Positions 9,561-22,193 of a stretch of 64,000 bases of DNA are shown one piece after another. Source of the stretch: Epiperipatus broadwayi (Eukaryota; Onychophora; Udeonychophora; Euonychophora; Peripatidae); the NCBI GenBank assembly GCA_028023455.1, contig JAQFVV010006295.1, positions 868,001 through 932,000 on the forward strand. Reading direction: 5' to 3'. Position 1 is the stretch's first letter; each line of letters begins with the position of its first letter. Under the pieces are notes generated by a model, which was given only the letters and a program-made list of their open reading frames with translations, searched no databases and was not told the origin of the DNA. Both the position numbers and the translations under genes were made by a program.

Positions 9561-10619
9561 ATTACTTGCATAAATAGGGAAATACAGCACTTACCTTTCC
9601 TTATTTAATGGCTTCCAACCCCTCTTCCATTGTATTAAACATTTTTTTAATTGATTTTACTTTTAGAATTCTTTTAATAACATATTTTTCTTTTACTAAA
9701 TACTTTTAACTAAGTATATTCTTATACTAAAATATAGCGTGATTTGAATAATCAGCTTTTAACATCGAAATTATAAGCAACATGCATATTACAAATGTGT
9801 GTGGATATTTCTAAATAAATTATATATCTGATGGGAGACAGATTGAATTAAACATGAACCAAATATATCTGCTTACAGATATGCACCACTCCAATATTAA
9901 ATAGTATTACAAGTTTTATAGAATAAACTATCTTATCATATATTTCATTATTTATGCCATAAGTTTTATAGAATTAAAATAGCATATCTGCAGTATACAA
10001 TATATATTTCATTAATTATATCGCAAGTTTCATAGAATTAGCAGTATACACGTATATTTATCAAAAGAAAATAAAGTTTTAGCTTTATTAAATTGTATTA
10101 AAGTTTTATAGAATTAAAAATATCATATCTACCAGTACACATATATATCTGTCTCTTTTAAAAATAAAAGTTTTAATTTTTATTTTGATCAAACTTAATT
10201 TTACTTAAAATTGAAAGTTGTTTATGAACCATCTTTAATGGCAAAATTTACAAATTTGAAATAACAAATTAAAAAAACAAACAAATTAGAATCAATTAAT
10301 GGACTCTTCTTTAGATAACATCAAAATATTTTAGTCATTGAAATATATTTACTGAAATTTTTTCTATTCTAGGATTTTTAAGAAAGATTGAATATATTAC
10401 AATATTCGATCTCTCTTTAAATATCAAATTAATTAAGGGGATATATTAATAATACAATAAAAATATTTTATATAATACTAAAAGAAAACAGATTTTAATG
10501 AATAAGTAATAAATAATTATTTAAGCAAGAAAAGCATAATATTAGAGAGGCTTTAATTGTTTACCAATAAATTGAGATTTATAAAGTTAAAATAAATCAC
10601 TATTTTAACAGACCTTCAA
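9561..10619. other. AT-rich non-coding DNA with a loosely repeated unit
   Basis: A phrase like AAGTTTTATAGAATTAAAA recurs near 9911, 9962, 10025 and 10100, each followed by TATCATATCT or ATATTTC. This suggests a diverged tandem repeat of about 60-70 bp. No coding signal is present. Confidence 0.45.
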
Positions 10620-10900
10620 AGAATTTTGATAGATAATAAAACACTCTGCTGAACTTCTCGCTATAATTCATAGGTCTTATGGAGTAGTGTTCTTGGCTAT
10701 TGGCCGGGTGGTACTCGGTGGCTTTATGCTAGGGGCTTCCTATTGATAGTAATGGCATGGTATGTCAGCAACTGGGTCGTCAATTGTAGGCAGGGACTTT
10801 AGGGGCCTTGCCTTCTATAAGTACAGTGAGGACTTCATACTCATGCTTCTCCAGAGATGGCCAGAGAAATTGATGTACTCTACTCACTGATCATAGCATG
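10620..10900. other. unidentified low-AT island
   Basis: It contains GGCCGGGTGGTACTCGGTGG and AGGGGCCTTGCC. No frame stays open and no family is recognised. Confidence 0.3.
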
Positions 10901-13900
10901 ATGTAATCTATAACAGCTTAGAAAAAACTTTACAAGAACTAAAACTCTATTTTATGCTCTTATATATATATATATATCTCAAAATGAAGGCATCATGATG
11001 TTTTAATTAATTTTAAAACTTAAAGAAAATTATTTTCTTCATCATCTAAAAAAAAAATCGTACTGATCACAATCTTGATCTAATTTAATTTTAAAATTTT
11101 ACTAATTGCGTTTTTCTTAATTAAATTCCGAATACCATTGGTTTTATCTAATCCCTACAGTAATTACACATTTCTTGAGATCTTTTATTGTAATGGTAAT
11201 GATACAGAAAAATATAAATTCCAAAATTAGATTTTAATTCTTACATTATTTTGATCATCAGTTGATTTTAATTAATTAGTTAAATTTTCTTTGCTGACTT
11301 GAACCCTTACTCCCACATAACAATATTAAATTTAGTAATAGAAAGAAATTTCTAATAAAATTAAATTTCTTCTATATCTTATTTTTTTTAAATGTCTTAG
11401 TATTATAACTTTATTGCAACAATATGTACACGAAGCACACATATATTACGCATATATATATATATAACCACTTCAATATGTACACATTAAACTAGATAGA
11501 CTTTTAACAGTAGAAAAAACTTATTTCTGGACAATAGTTAGTTAGATTTTATTTACTGAATTTGCCACAGTTGATGATGCTATTTTTTCTCAAATAAGTC
11601 TCAAAAATTTACTCTGCATTTTGTAACAACAAATTGTTACATCTTTAAATCTAAGCTTAGAACAAGTCTTTCATTTCTTAATTTAGCAACCCAAGTATTT
11701 GTAAATGTCCCAATTATGAAATACTAAAATTTCATTAAATTGTATAAAATTATAATTAAATAACTGCAACTAAAATAATTATGAACATTACAAAAATGTA
11801 TTAAAATTTAGAAACTCTGTTAAACTACTATAATAATGTTTTCATGCATATTTTTCTTAAATTAAGAGAAAATTATCAGAACATATTAAAAATAAAATTG
11901 TACTGTTAAAATGATTTCAAATTACATGACATATATTATAAAGAGATTGTTGAATGTCATGAAAGTTTATTTTGACTGTATAAAAGTGTATGAAATTGTA
12001 AAGACAAATAATTACAAAAAATTGCAATAAGAATATATTTAGAAGCAGTATTAAGATTAATCACAGACAAAAAAAAAAAAAAAAATTGTATTGAATTACA
12101 ATTATTCTGTTCTAAATTTTGTATCGATAATAAAATTTATTTCCATAATAATAAAATCAAATCCTTTGAATCTCTAATCTCTTTATTAATGTGTTAGACA
12201 TATGCTACAGATACAGAAAAAATGATGCTAATGGCTTTTAGAATGCACTTCAGCCAGACAAGCATTAGCAGCTAACCTAAATCACAACGGTCCTGCACAT
12301 TACATAGTGCTTACTGCTTAGTATGCACTCATAACTTTCACTAACTGAATGATTATTAATCACTTTTATTATATTAAAAAAATTATTCTTTAATAGGCAC
12401 TTATAGACTTTTCAAGTCTTTGGTAATGTAACTTCATTTTTTATTTTTTGAATTTAAGCTATTAGAAACCCTGAAAAAACATACTACTGGTTCCTAAAAT
12501 GAATTTTAGCCAGCCAGATTTCATCACCTAGATTAAAATATACATCTCTCTCCTCTCTCAAATGCCATACAAAACTGTTTTAATTATTGCTATACTTTAT
12601 ACACATTTAATTTGTGACAATGTATTTTTTGTAGTGTTTCAAAGCAGTCATCTTTCAATAAATATATGAATATTAATTTATTAATAAAATCATTATCCAA
12701 TCAATACAATAATTTGGTAAAAATTGTGAGCTCATTTTTTTTTTTTTTTTGATCTTATACTAAAAATTCAGTAAAAAAAATTAGAGCAAAAAGTTGACAT
12801 AAAACTATATTTTTAAAAGTTAACAATAATTTAGTTGCAGTAAGATTCTATCCTATTTTTTAAAGTCAATAATAAAAAAGAATTGTTGTAGAAATGGACA
12901 ATATATTTAAAATAAACAACAACAACAAAAAAATTAGAATAAAGATATATTTTGAAACAATAAATTGTCTGTAATATGTTACTGGTACAAACTTTTAAGA
13001 AATCCATGAAAAAAATGTCATGGTAGTTGTTACAGCTTTTAGTTATCAAAATTAGCTTGAATATTTAAATTGCAGAATATTTTTGATGTTGTCAGATATG
13101 ATAATTCTCATTTAAAACACAAAGAAAAACTGCTATATCTAATAGCATAATATAAATTTTAATTTATCTTTTGTTTATGATTCATAAAATTTATGATTTG
13201 TTTATTTAAGTATGATAGATTGTTTAGGAAATTGAATATAACCCAGTGAGATAAGGGGAAGAATTTCTCTGTTTATGTATTATTTTTAAAGGCAAAATAA
13301 GTAAATAAATAAAATTTCATTTGATCTTCTCTTAGGTTTAATGAATATTAAAGAAAAAGTCTTTTTTTTTTTTTTTTTTTTAGAGATTTTCAAAAAGATT
13401 TTTCCCCTTGAAGTTAAATGATTTTTGTTTTTTAATAAAATGAAAAGTTATCAGAGAAAGAGATAAAGGGGAAAAACACCTAGGATTTTATTGTGTTTGA
13501 TTATGTTGGACGATTTTCATTATTTAGTTTTTATTGGGAAATATTTTTAAAAGAAGTTCCAAACTTTATACATTTCTAATACATTCGATTATTACTCATA
13601 TAACAGTTAAATATAGAGATACAAAATTTGAATTTTTTTAAAAACATTTAACAATTAAATTAGATGATGGAAATATTCCAATTTATAATTATAAATAAAA
13701 TCCTATCATCATAAACCTTCACATAAACATAGATAACTTTATTTCATTATTTTTTTTAAATTTATAACTCTAATTTATTCCACAATAATTAAATGATTAT
13801 TTTTAAATCGCTTCATGTATTGTAAATTGGATTTTTTTTCTTTTCAATTCTTTATTTATATCCAGGAAAAGGTGCATTACAATAATTTACAACTGCAAGA

Positions 13901-14376
13901 CTTATTTGATTTTTTTTTTTTTTTTTTAAATCTATAACTTGTACTAATTTTTTAAATTCTAATCTTATTTCTTGTACAATCTTATAAATAAATTTGTATA
14001 CGGGTATATATTGACATGCACCGATCGCATGTAATTATATATACATTTTCATTCATATATACATATATTGTGGTGAATTCAGCTTAGATGAACTCATCTA
14101 GGTCAACTCACCTTGGTTTAAATAAACACATCCAAGTGATTTTTATGGACAAAGGAAAACAGTTTTTATTCTTTGATAGATACTATTATTACCAATATAC
14201 CATTAGAAAAATCACGTTTCCTCTTGGGGACTTTACTGCACATATCTATAAAAATGGCATTATCTAAATGTTGGAAATAATGATGTTGGTGCTGTAAATT
14301 CATATAGTTTGTGGTTATTGAATTTCTGCACAACACAGATCTGATTCTTAATTTAGACAAAACAATTACTACATAG
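10901..14376. other. AT-rich non-coding DNA
   Basis: No supported gene is present. It contains poly(A/T) runs (12069-12085, 12736-12750, 13362-13381, 13910-13927) and a (TA)n run near 10963-10978. The short reading frames here look like chance. Confidence 0.5.
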
Positions 14377-14398
14377 GAGCATAGATGCATCTATGCTC
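14377..14398. repeat. perfect 22-bp palindrome
   Basis: GAGCATAGATG is followed directly by its own reverse complement. It has no neighbours that explain it. Confidence 0.8.
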
Positions 14399-15653
14399 AA
14401 ATCAGTGGTATTTATTAATAAATTACTTTATATCTAGGAATCAGAATATAAGAGATTTATTAATTTTATACAGCTTCTACATAAAGGAATAAGAAGAAAT
14501 ATCAATACAACTAATGGAGACTTGCCCTAACACCATTTTGCTTTTTGTGATTGCTATCTTTGTAATTAATTATAGGTGCTTAAGGAAATAGGGGTCAAGA
14601 TGAGATGGAGTTTGATAGTGGAATTTTTAATTAGAGTCACTTAAAATTAAAAAAAAACAGCAACTTAATATTCTTGAATTTTGAATTTATTTTTGTCATT
14701 TCAAAAGATGATCTGAATTGTTATCACCTTGAGAATGTAAACCAATTTAAGCATGTTAAGTAGTTTTATAAGTGTAGAGTAAATTTTGATGTTGAGATTC
14801 GGCATAGATTCCAATGTGCCTTTACTATTTTCAATAAGGTAAACGTATAACATATTCCATTCCATGTAAACAAACTAAATTAGTTGTTGTATACAGAACT
14901 ATTATTTTGTTTAGAAGTAAAACTTGTGACCTTATTGCTGTAACAAAGACATTAGAAAAGTTTCATTTAAGTATGTATAACATTTTAAAAATTTAATAGT
15001 AAGAACATAAAATTAATCAATATGCTCTTTAATTTGCTGGATGTGATATAGTTAAGGTCTATTATTGTAAAATCATATCTTCATTGGATTGAACATATAA
15101 AAGGAGGTAACATTGCAATGCTTCCTAAAGGGTATTTATATGGTGAACTTGAACATGATTTTTATGGGAGAAATAGATTTTATTTATATTATAAGAGTTA
15201 AGGTATTCTTAGGTGCAATGTTGATTGTTTTCATTGGAAAGATATAATAGAAAATAAAATATGTTGGAAAGCTACAGTTAGATATGGTATGAAGCATTTC
15301 TGAAAGAAAAGTTTTCTTGCAAAAAATTAAAAGTATTGCAAAATATCAAATAAGTAGGAAAACAGTCAAGCATATTCACAAATTGGTTGTTTAATATCAT
15401 TAAAATTTATTTCTCAAATAGTTTTTTTTTTGAGTTGGTATAGTTATACTTGTTTATAAGTGACTGCTATTAATAATGTGTTTAATGAATATGATCATTT
15501 GTAACTTCACAAAAGAAAAAATACAAATTATAAATTCATGTTATATTGTTACTGTAATTGAATAAAATAAAATAATACGATAGTCTATTTCATATTTGAA
15601 AGAAATACCAGATAAGTAAAAAAAAACAAACAACAGTAATGCTATTTTATATC

Positions 15654-15791
15654 ATTTCCAACGTTCTTATACACTTAACAATACTATTTTTTACACCAAA
15701 ATTTTACTCTTACAGTTTTGGCTATCCTGTTATAAGAGTAAAATTTTGGTGTAAAAAATAGTATTGTTAAGTGTATAAGAATGTTGGAAAT
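15654..15791. repeat. near-perfect inverted repeat, 59-bp arms, 20-bp loop
   Basis: The left arm 15654-15712 and right arm 15733-15791 pair with one mismatch. A short further pairing (TATCAT) lies outside. It is a hairpin-type MITE or a recent palindromic duplication. No ORF or target duplication is seen. Confidence 0.9.
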
Positions 15792-15802
15792 GGTATGATA
15801 TG

Positions 15803-16694
15803 TAAATTATAGAAATCAATACATAATGAAATGAGGAATAAGAAGAAAATTGTAATGCTACTTTAGTAGGTAATCTTCCATAGTTGCTTTCTAACACCAA
15901 GGAACACATTTGCAAACAAAAGATTTATCAATAAAAAAATAAAGTATGATATATAATGAATATATTTATACAAATATAATGAAAAAAAAAATTTAAATAA
16001 AAAATTATATCAGAATATACAGTGAAGCACTTATTTATACAAGTATCATTACAAGAGAATAATCATTTTATCTTCATTGTACATTTCTTACATCATTCAA
16101 ATTTCCATTGTGCACATTTTTCCGAGTGAAAGATTCATCTATAAGAAGTTAATAAATTACAATATACAGTGGTGATATTTATACAAATATAATTATAAAA
16201 GAACAGCAAAATAATCTATAATAATTTATTATTTATTATTACGGTTTTTTTAAACTTGCTTTATTATGTTTTTTTCACATTTAACACAGTTGCAAATCAT
16301 TTCTCCATTTAAATCATTTTAATGGAAATTTGAATAATATAAGAATCTACCTTGAGTTAAATTTGTCAATTCTTTTGTAATTACATTTGTACATATAAAC
16401 ATCTTTATATATTTAAATTCAATTTTTTATATCATTCTATTATTGTTATAAGAATAAATATGTTCAGTTAACATCATAATTTAATTTTTTATTAATCTTT
16501 CACATTCAAAATGTATCACTTAATGGAAGATCACAAGTTAAACTGATAAAAAAGCATCATATTATTATTTTGTTGAAACGTTTGCCACTTAATTAAAAAA
16601 GTTTCGGTTTTGAGAATCTTTCTCTATAACTTTTAAGATGGGGGTTAAATTCTTGAGAATTTTTGTTCTAAGTACTGCTTACATTATCTATATT
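15803..16694. other. AT-rich non-coding DNA
   Basis: Nothing recognised. Confidence 0.5.
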
Positions 16695-17100
16695 TATGTA
16701 TAACAAAAAACACTTATTTATAATTGTTAATTAGAGAAGATATAAATTAGTATTAAAGTTTATCGGCTTAACGTTTTCGAGGATCTATGCCTCATATTCA
16801 TAGCCTTCATAAAATGTATAATAAAATATATGCAAATACAAATATTCAAATAAGCTAGTATTATGTAGCCCATTTCTTCGAGATCTTGAAGCAAGTGTCT
16901 TTCCTATTAATGGCATGGATGTTTCCATTAATGTAAAATGCCTCCTTTATTTTTCTTTTGTGATCATTTGATTCTGAACACAATATTATGGGATTGGCAG
17001 GTGTGAAGTTGTGTCCAGATTGTTTAGCTGATAAACTTTAATACTAATTTATATCTTCTCTAATTAACAATTATAAATAAGTGTTTTTTTGTTTTACATA
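16695..17100. mobile_element. MITE with about 70-bp terminal inverted repeats
   Basis: The left arm (16701-16768, starting TAACAAAAAACACTTATTTA) matches the inverted right arm (17026-17094) almost base for base. The roughly 250-bp interior is non-coding and starts with a hammerhead-like motif shared with 1207-1249. The element is too short to encode a transposase, and the superfamily was not identified. Confidence 0.85.
16765..16805 (-). other. hammerhead-ribozyme-like motif (copy 2)
   Basis: On the minus strand: GGCT (stem I, 16805-16802), ATGAATA (degenerate CTGAAGA core, 16801-16795), T, GAGG, a 7-nt loop, CCTC, GAAA (16778-16775), ACGTT, A, and AGCC (stem I, 16768-16765). Relative to copy 1 an A-U pair in stem I is replaced by G-C with both sides changed. 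The core carries the same two substitutions as copy 1. Confidence 0.5.
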
Positions 17101-19177
17101 ATAGTGAGAAGTAAAACTATATATATTTATGTATGTAATTTGTTTTAGAATTTTTTTTACATCTACTTTATTTAGATGCAAGTCTTCATATTATACAGCA
17201 AATATATAATAAGAGAAATAATAGGTAATGAAACATCGATATTCTGAACATATTCTAACATTACTCAAGTTTAAAATAATGGTGAGGATCAAATCAGATA
17301 TCAAGTCTAAGTAAATTGGAATTAATTTCCATGATAGTTACATTTTAAATGCATTATCTACTTGGGTAGGATAAAATCTATTAACGTAGGAGTAACTTCT
17401 GAGGTTGGAAAGACATTTTTACAAATGTATATTTGAACACTTTTAAATGTGCCACACTTTCTCCTCTGTTACTATTTCTTGTTACTAGTAATGCACAGAC
17501 ACTTAGAACAGTAATTGCACTTGCATAAATATCTTTAATCAAATAAATTTATCCAAGGAAATAAAATTAAAACAGATATATAAAGACGAAGTAAGACAAG
17601 TTTTCTTAATTTTAATAATAATTTTATTAATAGTAGTTTAGATATTAATATTATCATATCATGGATATTAAATGCATATGTCAAACAAAGTTTGAATAGA
17701 TACATTAGCCAGGGATATTCATCCTTTTATTAAAAGACTAGATTTAAATTTATTCTTAAATATTCATTAATTTATCTTAAATTATCAACATTAACATATT
17801 AACAAACACAGTTTTTATTCTCTACATAACACAGTTAAATATAATGCTGTGGAGCCACACTATTCAAAGAAAATTATAAATAAAATAAAAAAATGTAAAT
17901 AAACATAGGGGAAAAAAAACCCATTAAAATGTGTAAATTTTATAATAACCAAGCAGCCATTTTTTCTTCTCTGAGTGCTATATGCAGTTTTGTTTAAAAA
18001 TAAAATGTAAGTCTTGTAAATAAATTTTATAATACATCTGTGGCTTTATTATATATATATATATATATTATTGTTTTTGTAATATAATTATAACTTACAG
18101 AGCAAAAAATAATTATTGCCTGGTCAACTATGTCATTCATCCAACTCAGGCAAATGGGGGATTACAGCAACTGAAAAACGAAGCCCTTCCCCTGGGTGAG
18201 CAAAAATTTATGAATAGACAAATTTTTATGTAATGGTCAGAATAAGCATGTTTCAATGATTTGCATTTTTTATTATATAATTTATATGGATGCCACCTGA
18301 CTTTAAATCTCAGGTCATAGACCAACACATGTTTTTTAAAATTATTTTATTTAATAGAATAATGATGCCCACTATACACAGCCCTTATTTGTAATACCTG
18401 GCTAGATCATGAAGAACATAAGTTTCTTCCCATGAACAAATGTAGACCATATCATATTGCTTTTAAAGAGGCTAACACATAAAACAATAGTTTAATTACA
18501 AAACATAATTATCAGTTGACATATAACTTTTCTTTTAAATTATTATCTTATTTTATATGTATGCAGGAAAACAAAAATTACATATAAAATGTCCAAGATT
18601 TGTTTACTACGTTTAATCTTAATCTTCAATTACATTATAATATTAATATAGTTATAATCAAGTACATTTGTTGTACAGCAAACCTAGACTTGAATAAACT
18701 TAAAATATACCTCTACACACAGATAAATCTATAAATATAAGGCATTTATCTAACTTATAAATTTCCAAACACACAAATATGCATATACTGAATATAAGAT
18801 ATGTAACCTTGACAGTTTTCTAAAACAGTACTATAAGGAATGACCATTGTTAGGTCCTAATCCCAATTTAATAAAATTATGACTTCTACAGGGATGGCTC
18901 ATTTTGAGTCCAACCTCTAATTTATTAAAACAAAATAGGGATGAATCCTGCCATACGCATATATTTAAACTATTTAATAATGAATAAATAACTGCATGTA
19001 TATACTATAAGTTCACTGACACAAAATCTAATTCTCTGTAATCAAATACAGGGTTGGCCATGGACAAGTGAACCCAATGGATACAATTTTAAATTATTAA
19101 CTTAAGCTATTAATAATTATTTCCTCTAATTGTTTAACATTGGACAATTTATGTGTAGATATGTTACATTTAAAATG
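17101..19177. other. AT-rich non-coding DNA
   Basis: A (TA)n run is present at 18050-18068. 18120-18330 is slightly less AT-rich and contains TTTAAATCTCAGGTC, resembling 7409-7425, perhaps an old shared repeat. No gene was seen. Confidence 0.45.
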
Positions 19178-19380
<203 letters not shown>

Positions 19381-20010
19381 AAACTGATAATTTCTACAAA
19401 ATAACATTTGGTTAACATGAATTGAAAGAAAAGTTCTTTATAAAATTTACATAATATACATATATAATACAGAGTGAATCTTTTATTCATTTTATTTTAG
19501 CTGCATTAAAATGCAACTAACTTTAATTCATTTTTTAAAAAAAAAATTTGCTTATTATTTTAAACAATTCGTAAAATAGGATATAGTATATCAATATTTA
19601 ATACAACTTAAAGCAGGATAATGTATAAATAGTTTCTTTTTTTGTCTTAACATAGTAATATCATTACTTCTAATCCTATCTGTTTTTGTTTTTTTTTTTT
19701 TAAAAAAAACTTGCTGGTCTGTATCTAATCTTGAGTTATTTTAGCTATTTTTACTCAACTGGCATTGGGACTTTCCTCTAAATAGTTCCACCATACATGT
19801 AATTTACTCATTTCTTTCAAATTTTTTTCATTACATCCCATATAAGTATAGCTATATACAACCACATTTGTACATATTTTCACATCTATATATTTGGTGC
19901 TTGTGTCTGTACTGAATGTCTTTCTTTTAGAAGTAAGATGGATCTAATGTCCATGAAATGAACATTAATAGCAAGAATGAAACAGTCATGTTTGATGGTT
20001 AATTCATTAT

Positions 20011-20321
20011 TAATAATAACATGAAAGGCTAAAACCTTTAACAGATGCACCATAAAAATGCTTATGTGACAACCAATCAGATGTAATAATGACTGCACAT
20101 GGAACTCTCAATTCAAAAACACAAGCCAGAATGCTTGAGTTTTGGCTTATTTATATATAAATTTAAGTAGAGAAAAGGTGGTTTCATCCTTTTCTCATAT
20201 TTCTGGTTTGTGTTTTTGAATTGAGAATTCCATGTGCAGTCATTATTACATCTGATTGGCTGTCACATAAGCATTTTTAAGGCACATCTATTAAAAGGTT
20301 TTAGCCTTTCACGTTATTATT
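20011..20321. mobile_element. hairpin MITE, about 120-bp inverted arms
   Basis: The left arm (20011-20130) and right arm (20202-20321) are about 90% complementary. The outer ends read TAATAATAACATGAAAGGCT and the arms share GCTTATGTGACA and ACTGCACATGGAA. The 71-bp loop has its own inner hairpin (AGAAAAGG with CCTTTTCT). There is no coding capacity and no clear target duplication. Confidence 0.9.
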
Positions 20322-21888
20322 ATATCTTCTGCTTGCTCTTAATAAATTTAATATATTTAATTCATTATTGTAATTTATAAATACAATTGAAGCTATACCA
20401 ATACTATGATTGCATTACTTATAAAATATTCATTGTCATAGTATTCTAAAATAATTTTAAAAATGAAGTATTTTTAATTAAATAAATAAATTATTCATTG
20501 TATAGAAAATTATTAATATTATTTGTACATTTTTACTCAAAGGCAACCGTAGAAATTTGATATATAGAATACTTTGAATAAGTGACATGACACTTAATAG
20601 TTGCCGAGACATAATGCTTTCCTCTTTCTTAACACAGATATTTATTTAATGAATTCTGTTGTTTAGAACAGTTTTATAAAATAATGAGCCTCATATCATT
20701 AAGATGCATTTATTAATGCATAGAAAAGTATTAATTAAAATGTACTTTTAAATAAATTTACAGATGAATAAAAAATGAGTTTTCTTTACTTTTTAATTAA
20801 TCTACATATGAATTTTTAATTCTCATTTAAGACCATGCCTATAAATTTTTAAAAATATACAATGAAGTTAAAGTAAAAATTATTAATTATTTTTTTGTAA
20901 TTTACTTTTATACTTTTCTATTATCATAATTGCACTCATGTGGAACAACATATAATTTATTTTTTATCTGAACATTTTTTTTACTATGATCTTTTTTATT
21001 CGGGATATAAAATGAAATTTTATTATCTGTATAAGCTAATTTAATTTTATATACCAAATATTATGAAATGATGCGATGAGAAGCCATAATATACAGCTTT
21101 TATATCAAAGTCAGGAAACCGGTGAACAAATAATTTTAAAAAGAAATCTAAGTCAATATATATATTATCATTCTCTGACCTGTATAATTTTTAAATTCTC
21201 TTTGTCCAATCAATAAGTTTTGTTTTAAGATTATCCTTACCATTGACTAATCTAATTTTTTTTTTGTATATTTGCTTAATTTGTTTTGATTTTTTAAATA
21301 TTCATTATTTGAGTCCTTCCTGAGGTCTTAATATTTTCCACATTTTCTTTACGTAGTTTACAAAACAAATTCCAAAAAGTTATCCTATTTATAAATATTA
21401 TTTCTTATTGTCAGTACCTTTATTTAAACTGTGAAATTTAGATTATTTTACTTATCATTATCAGTAAAGCCATTCGTTCTTGATAATCTGTTTATGTCAT
21501 ATATATATAAAATGAGACTACATTTTCTATATCTGTTTTTGCAATTTATTAGTGAAACTGTTTTCCTGTCTTTATCATATATTCATCTCATTGTTTATAC
21601 AGATAATTATGCCAAAGTTTTTGTTCAAAATTTTACCATATTCTTCTTTTTTTCTTATTCATCTTGTTGCTTGCATTTTGTTAAAACTCAAAAATTATTT
21701 TAGCTATTCTATTACTTTCATAAACTATTTTCTGAAAATATATAAAAAGAATTATTGTTTTTCAAGCACACTATAAATTTATTTGTCATTTTTTTCAATA
21801 TGTTAAGTCTTCATAGTCCAGTTTTTATATCTAGTTTAATAATTTTAAACCATCACATGATCACCATTTCTTATGCTTGCTCAAGTTG
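20322..21888. other. AT-rich non-coding DNA
   Basis: Two overlapping phenylalanine-rich frames at 21431-21776 look like chance products of T-rich DNA. Nothing else was recognised. Confidence 0.45.
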
Positions 21889-22193
21889 TTAAAACAGGCA
21901 AAACTCTCCAAACAGTAGTGCCACTCAGTACAAGTCAGAGTAATCAATGGATGCAAGAAGGTTTCTGCATAAAATCCCTATCTAGTGCATACTCATCCAA
22001 TATCTCCAGACTAGTTTCTAGCTCAGATCCAAGGCTCCTCACCAATGAAAGCTACAAGCTAGAAACTAGTCTGGAGATATTGGATGAGTGGGCGCTAGAT
22101 AGGGATTTTATGCAGAAACATTTTTGCATCCTCCATTGATTACTCTGGGTTACACTGCTTAGCACTAATGTATGGTGAGTTTTGCCTGTTTTA
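21889..22193. mobile_element. fold-back element, about 136-bp arms, related to Penelope-like repeat ends
   Basis: The left arm (21889-22023) and right arm (22057-22193) start TTAAAACAGGCAAAACTC and pair along their full length with few mismatches. The centre carries CCAATGA (22042-22048), a short AGCT/AGCT stem, and then GAAACTAGTCTGG (22062-22074). This is the same word order as in the 37.0-37.7 kb element (GAAACYGGTCTGG). The shared GGC-x-x-CTCAC just before the core supports a common origin. The 88-codon frame across it is an artefact of the palindrome. Confidence 0.8.

Noticed and set aside
21431-21776. Two overlapping frames of 74-90 codons resembling membrane proteins
   Set aside because: Phenylalanine, leucine and tyrosine richness is what T-rich DNA gives by chance. 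The frames overlap and have no family features.
21873-22139. An 88-codon ORF
   Set aside because: It runs through both arms of a palindrome, so its sequence is dictated by the hairpin and not by coding selection.
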